Source: Mariprofundus sp.
GTDB taxonomy: Bacteria; Pseudomonadota; Zetaproteobacteria; Mariprofundales; Mariprofundaceae
Reading direction: 5' to 3'
DNA length: 8,950 nt
Assembly (NCBI GenBank): GCA_015485035.1
Contig: WFUI01000269.1
Span: 1-8,950, forward strand
This document shows positions 6,756-8,950 of the stretch, piece by piece. Both the position numbers and the translations under genes were made by a program. The notes under the pieces were generated by a model that saw only the letters and a program-made list of their open reading frames with translations, did not search any database and was not told the DNA's origin. Positions within the stretch are counted from its first letter, which is position 1. Every line of letters begins with the position of its first letter.

Positions 6756-7045
6756 GCCATTCAGTTGATATTACGCTCATGGGCCGCAATTTTTCAATTC
6801 TGACCGATGAAGACCCCGATCAGGTTTTGGCTGCTGCGGAAATGGTTCAGAAACATGTTGATGAACTCAGAAATATGGGCGCATCAGTGGCCTCCGACCG
6901 TTTACTGGCATTAGTATCCCTGAATCTGGCCGGAGAGTTACTGAAAAGCGACCGGACAAAAATTGATGGTCTGGAAGACTTGATATCTGAACTGGACGGA
7001 GTAGTATTACAAGCAGAGGGTTTAGCAAAAGCACCCCTGCGTTGA
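6752..7045 (+). CDS. zapA: Cell division protein ZapA
   Basis: A 97-residue cytoplasmic protein that binds and bundles FtsZ protofilaments, stabilising the Z-ring. The N-terminal strand pair (VDITLMGRNFSILTDEDPDQVLAAAEMVQKHVDE, residues 5-38) has the ZapA pattern of V-x-I-x-L-x-G-R-x-F/Y followed by a helix. The C-terminal region (about 47-92) is the long dimerisation and tetramerisation coiled coil. Length is normal for short ZapA (about 90-109). The start overlaps the stop of the coiled-coil gene by 4 nt (ATGA). The last five codons (7031-7045, Ala-Pro-Leu-Arg-stop) also form the 5' strand of the 6S RNA closing stem, so gene and RNA are physically overlapped. The downstream neighbours 6S RNA and fau match the conserved zapA-ssrS-fau layout. 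Confidence 0.94.
   Translation: MSHSVDITLMGRNFSILTDEDPDQVLAAAEMVQKHVDELRNMGASVASDRLLALVSLNLAGELLKSDRTKIDGLEDLISELDGVVLQAEGLAKAPLR
6980..7007 (+). promoter_or_regulatory. Candidate 6S RNA promoter inside zapA
   Basis: TTGATA (6980-6985) and TAGTAT (7002-7007) with a 16-nt spacer match sigma-70 -35 and -10 hexamers at five and four positions. Transcription would start near 7014, leaving a short leader to be trimmed before the 6S closing stem at 7031. The call rests on hexamer matching alone. Confidence 0.3.
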
Positions 7046-7207
7046 GCGAGTGGCATTCATGTTGCCTGAGCCGATACTTGTCGAATGGGAGCTTACCTAC
7101 TTTGGCCATGCGCGTCCCCCTTTCGGGATACCTGAGGCCGAGGTGCGGCGCCCACCTCTTGTTAGAGGGTTCGGCGACTATATGCCATTACGTCAGCGCG
7201 GGGGTGC
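7031..7207 (+). ncRNA. ssrS: 6S RNA
   Basis: 6S RNA binds the sigma-70 RNA polymerase holoenzyme by mimicking an open promoter and lowers transcription in stationary phase. The sequence CCTGAGCCGATA (7065-7076) is identical to the conserved segment of E. coli 6S RNA and lies at the matching distance from the 5' end. The ends pair in a 15-bp closing stem: 7031-7045 with 7193-7207, with two G-U pairs and no mismatch. A second stem (7049-7056 with 7183-7190) follows, then a large open bubble, then an upper stem (GGGAGC...GCGCCC and TTTGGCC...GGCCGA) with a small TCCC/GGGA apical hairpin. The length of 177 nt is close to the usual 180-190. Its place between zapA and fau is the classical ssrS locus. 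Exact processed ends cannot be read from sequence. No U-rich terminator follows, so read-through into fau is likely. Confidence 0.93.
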
Positions 7208-7220
7208 CCTTTTCCCCCGC
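7198..7220 (+). promoter_or_regulatory. GC hairpin competing with the 6S RNA closing stem
   Basis: GCGGGGG (7198-7204) pairs perfectly with CCCCCGC (7214-7220) around a 9-nt loop containing TTTT. Its left arm is also part of the 3' strand of the 6S closing stem, so the two pairings exclude each other. It may affect 3' processing of 6S RNA or read-through into fau. No T run follows it. Confidence 0.45.
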
Positions 7221-7258
7221 CCGGATACGCATGATTCCCTTCATTCCACTTTTCAGGC

Positions 7259-7867
7259 ATGTCTCAAACATATGCCCCTCCCCCACACATGAACAAACCA
7301 GCTGATAAAAATACACTCAGGGCTTCTTCGCTGGCATACAGGAAAAACATGCCAGGCAATGAGCGCCGGAGAAACTCGGAGATCATCCTCGAAAGATTGA
7401 TCGCTCACCTGCAGAGCACCCCGAATAGACCTGACAATCTGCTGGTTTATCGTTCACTGCCATCGGAGGTAAGCACGGAAAGTCTGTTTCAGCTGCCCGA
7501 CTATCAGGTTTTTGCTCCGGTCACCCATCATCACGAACATATGGAATGGCTTTTGACGACACCAGAAACAAAATGGGGAAACGGCTTGTTCGGAGTCCCA
7601 GAACCTGCATCCGGTATGCTCTGGACAGGCCATCAAAAGACAGTACTGCTCTGCCCTATGGCGGCATTTGACCGGCAAGGCAATCGCCTCGGAATGGGGA
7701 AGGGATGTTTTGACTACTGGCTCGGCCAGCACCGTCATCAATTGATTCAGGTGATAGGCCTGGCTTTTTCCGGCCAGGAGGTCGCACATATCCCGGCTGA
7801 CGGGCATGATGCGCCGATGGATTATGTGATAACTGAAAAAGAGGTGATTGAATGCCCGAAGCTATGA
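7259..7867 (+). CDS. fau: 5-formyltetrahydrofolate cyclo-ligase
   Basis: This enzyme converts 5-formyl-THF to 5,10-methenyl-THF at the expense of ATP, returning the folate to the active pool. The family begins with a helix rich in Arg/Lys that contacts ATP, here LRASSLAYRKNMP at about residues 20-32. The signature near the C-terminal end reads GNRLGMGKGCFDYWL (141-155), matching G-x-R-L-G-x-G-x-G-x-Y/F-D, with Lys at one normally glycine position. A central Pro/Phe-rich segment (VFAPVTHHHEHMEWL, 84-98) fits the substrate-binding region. The length of 202 is normal. The start is uncertain: ATG 7259 is the longest choice but its AGG is only one base away, while ATG 7289 would give 192 residues and also lacks a clear ribosome site. 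It follows 6S RNA and overlaps the next gene by 16 nt. Confidence 0.92.
   Translation: MSQTYAPPPHMNKPADKNTLRASSLAYRKNMPGNERRRNSEIILERLIAHLQSTPNRPDNLLVYRSLPSEVSTESLFQLPDYQVFAPVTHHHEHMEWLLTTPETKWGNGLFGVPEPASGMLWTGHQKTVLLCPMAAFDRQGNRLGMGKGCFDYWLGQHRHQLIQVIGLAFSGQEVAHIPADGHDAPMDYVITEKEVIECPKL
7841..7846 (+). promoter_or_regulatory. Ribosome binding site fixing the YmdB-family start
   Basis: GAGGTG lies 5 nt before the ATG at 7852 and supports that start over the internal ATG at 7864. It sits inside the last codons of fau, so the two genes are translationally linked. Confidence 0.6.
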
Positions 7868-8646
7868 AAATTCTGGTGATTGGAGATATTCTCGGCAAAG
7901 CTGGGCGGCGTGCTTTGACAGAACATCTACCATCGTTGATTGATATGCATCAGGTTGATTTTGTGGTGGCCAATGGGGAAAATCTGGCTCACGGCTTTGG
8001 TCTGACCGAAAGAGTAGCCGATGAAATGTTTGCAATAGGTGTCAATGTATTTACCAATGGCAACCATTGCTGGGATCAACGTGATTTTCTCCAGCATATC
8101 GAGGAGGATGACCGCTATGTTCGTCCGATGAATTTTACAAGCTTTGCACCCGGGCGTGGCTGGACGGTGCAGGAAACTGCAGCAGGTTATAAAGTGGCAG
8201 TCATTAATTTGATCGGGCAGACCTTTATGGGCCCATGGGATTGCCCGTTTGCGGCAGCGGACCGGGCTATGGATGAGATACCTGACGATGTCAGTGCCAT
8301 TCTGGTAGATATGCATGCCGAAGCCACCAGTGAAAAAATGGGTATGGGGTGGTATCTGGATGGGCGCGTCTCATTTGTTTATGGTACACACACGCATGTG
8401 CCGACCTGCGATGAAATCATTCATGCTTCAGGCACGGCATATCAATCCGATATCGGCATGACCGGCTCTTATCAGTCTATCATCGGCATGAAAATCGATG
8501 GTGCATTAACGCGCATGGTACAACGCTTGCCTCAACGCTTTGAAGCGGTAGAACGCGGAGCCTCAATTTTTGCAACACTTGTAAGCATCGATCCATCCAC
8601 AAGGTTAACGACAGCCATTGAACGCATTCATATTCCACCAGCTTGA
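7852..8646 (+). CDS. ymdB: YmdB-family (TIGR00282) calcineurin-like metallophosphoesterase
   Basis: A 264-residue dinuclear-metal phosphoesterase of the YmdB/TIGR00282 family. The characterised Bacillus subtilis and Deinococcus members hydrolyse 2',3'-cyclic nucleotides; the B. subtilis protein also influences biofilm formation. Metal and catalytic motifs are all present: GD (11-12), NGEN (41-44), GNH (70-72), VDMHAE (152-157) and GTHTH (178-182). Family-typical stretches VANGENLAHGFG, DIGMTGSY and GASIFATLV are also clear. The length agrees with the family (about 260-270). It has no signal peptide, so it acts in the cytoplasm. The ATG at 7852 is supported by GAGGTG 5 nt upstream. The gene overlaps fau by 16 nt; the pairing of fau with this family recurs in several proteobacterial lineages and suggests a shared transcript. 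The name ymdB here means the B. subtilis family, not the E. coli macrodomain protein of the same name. Confidence 0.95.
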   Translation: MPEAMKILVIGDILGKAGRRALTEHLPSLIDMHQVDFVVANGENLAHGFGLTERVADEMFAIGVNVFTNGNHCWDQRDFLQHIEEDDRYVRPMNFTSFAPGRGWTVQETAAGYKVAVINLIGQTFMGPWDCPFAAADRAMDEIPDDVSAILVDMHAEATSEKMGMGWYLDGRVSFVYGTHTHVPTCDEIIHASGTAYQSDIGMTGSYQSIIGMKIDGALTRMVQRLPQRFEAVERGASIFATLVSIDPSTRLTTAIERIHIPPA

Positions 8647-8694
8647 TACAACGCGCTGGCGATATTATTTTACCACAAAGAGCGTGCAGACATA

Positions 8695-8736
8695 GAGATG
8701 CTGATTTTTGCCGGGATGACAATAAATCAGCATCTC
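8695..8736. terminator. 13-bp perfect inverted repeat between convergent genes, probable shared transcription end
   Basis: GAGATGCTGATTT (8695-8707) is exactly inverted at 8724-8736, with a 16-nt loop that includes TGCCGGGATGAC. It lies between the ends of the YmdB-family gene and rpoD, where a two-way terminator is expected. Neither side has a proper T run, so it may be a rho-independent terminator of poor type, an mRNA 3'-end stabiliser, or a small dispersed repeat. Confidence 0.5.
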
Positions 8737-8755
8737 CCTAAAAGTCAGTCTCTTC

Positions 8756-8950
8756 TCAGCGAATGCTGCCTTCCAGCTGAACAGCTTTTTCCGGGGAATC
8801 AGCGAATGTCTTCAACTTCTGTGCCCGCGATGGGTGGCGCAGTTTGCGCAAGGCCTTCGCTTCAATCTGACGAATACGTTCACGGGTAACACCGAACTGT
8901 TTGCCTACTTCTTCCAGTGTATGATCGGTATTCATACCGATACCGAAACG
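8756..8950 (-). CDS. rpoD: RNA polymerase sigma-70 factor RpoD, C-terminal end (partial)
   Basis: The last 64 residues of the housekeeping sigma factor; the rest lies beyond the right edge. The visible part is region 4.2. It includes [20 protein letters not shown] and then [16 protein letters not shown], the helix-turn-helix that recognises the -35 element, nearly identical to E. coli RpoD. The protein continues with [22 protein letters not shown] before the TGA at 8756-8758. E. coli RpoD stops at the equivalent of FADS, so this one carries a tail about a dozen residues longer. No anomalous base use is seen. It converges on the YmdB-family gene. RpoD holoenzyme is the target of the 6S RNA encoded about 1.7 kb away. 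Confidence 0.93.
   Translation of the reverse strand, partial: RFGIGMNTDHTLEEVGKQFGVTRERIRQIEAKALRKLRHPSRAQKLKTFADSPEKAVQLEGSIR

Noticed and set aside
7042..7305. Two overlapping plus-strand reading frames of 80-87 codons between zapA and fau
   Set aside because: They cover the 6S RNA gene, whose conserved box and paired ends account for the region. The translations show no known domain.
8698..8889. A plus-strand frame across the rpoD end
   Set aside because: It is antisense to the conserved sigma region 4.2 and begins inside the inverted repeat.

Overview
The window looks like ordinary chromosomal DNA of a Gram-negative bacterium, most likely a member of the Pseudomonadota. The evidence is a 6S RNA gene between zapA and fau (ygfA), a housekeeping sigma factor whose region 4 is nearly identical to proteobacterial RpoD, and a UvrD/PcrA/Rep helicase. 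A fau gene followed directly by a YmdB-type phosphodiesterase is a layout I associate with Alphaproteobacteria and deep-branching groups such as Zetaproteobacteria. The RpoD end reads more like the beta/gamma type. I therefore do not commit to a class. There is no sign of phage, insertion sequence, CRISPR array or recently transferred cargo.

Left part (1-3683, all on the minus strand). Reading in the direction of transcription, a small multi-pass membrane protein comes first. It resembles the M50/site-2 protease family but appears to lack the catalytic residues. It is followed by a ClC chloride transporter with two CBS domains, and 15 nt later by the N-terminal half of a UvrD/PcrA/Rep helicase that runs off the left edge. 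A divergent gene on the plus strand (3812-4954) encodes a 12-helix MFS transporter of the HcaT/PPP-like family.

Middle (4955-6434). An intact tRNA-Arg(CCG) gene with encoded CCA is preceded, 17 nt upstream, by a decayed copy that has lost its T arm. Next come a 93-residue unknown protein with a PC4-like C-terminal half and a stand-alone cyclic-nucleotide-binding-domain protein, both on the minus strand. Between them, on the plus strand, an extended -10 promoter and a strong rho-independent hairpin bracket about 120 nt that may be a small RNA.

Right part (6462-8646, plus strand). This is a conserved housekeeping cluster: a ZapB-like coiled-coil protein, ZapA, 6S RNA, 5-formyltetrahydrofolate cyclo-ligase, and a YmdB-family metallophosphoesterase. 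The coding genes overlap by a few bases. The 5' arm of the 6S closing stem is formed by the last five codons of zapA, including the stop codon. The rpoD 3' end, on the minus strand, enters from the right edge and converges on the YmdB gene across a 13-bp perfect inverted repeat.

Functional themes are Z-ring assembly (ZapA and its coiled-coil partner), growth-phase control of RNA polymerase (6S RNA near the gene for its sigma-70 target), folate recycling and DNA repair. I see no convincing new multi-gene system. The most interesting points are the zapA/6S overlap, the candidate small RNA, the tRNA pseudogene, and membrane or ligand-binding proteins that lack signature catalytic or coupling residues.
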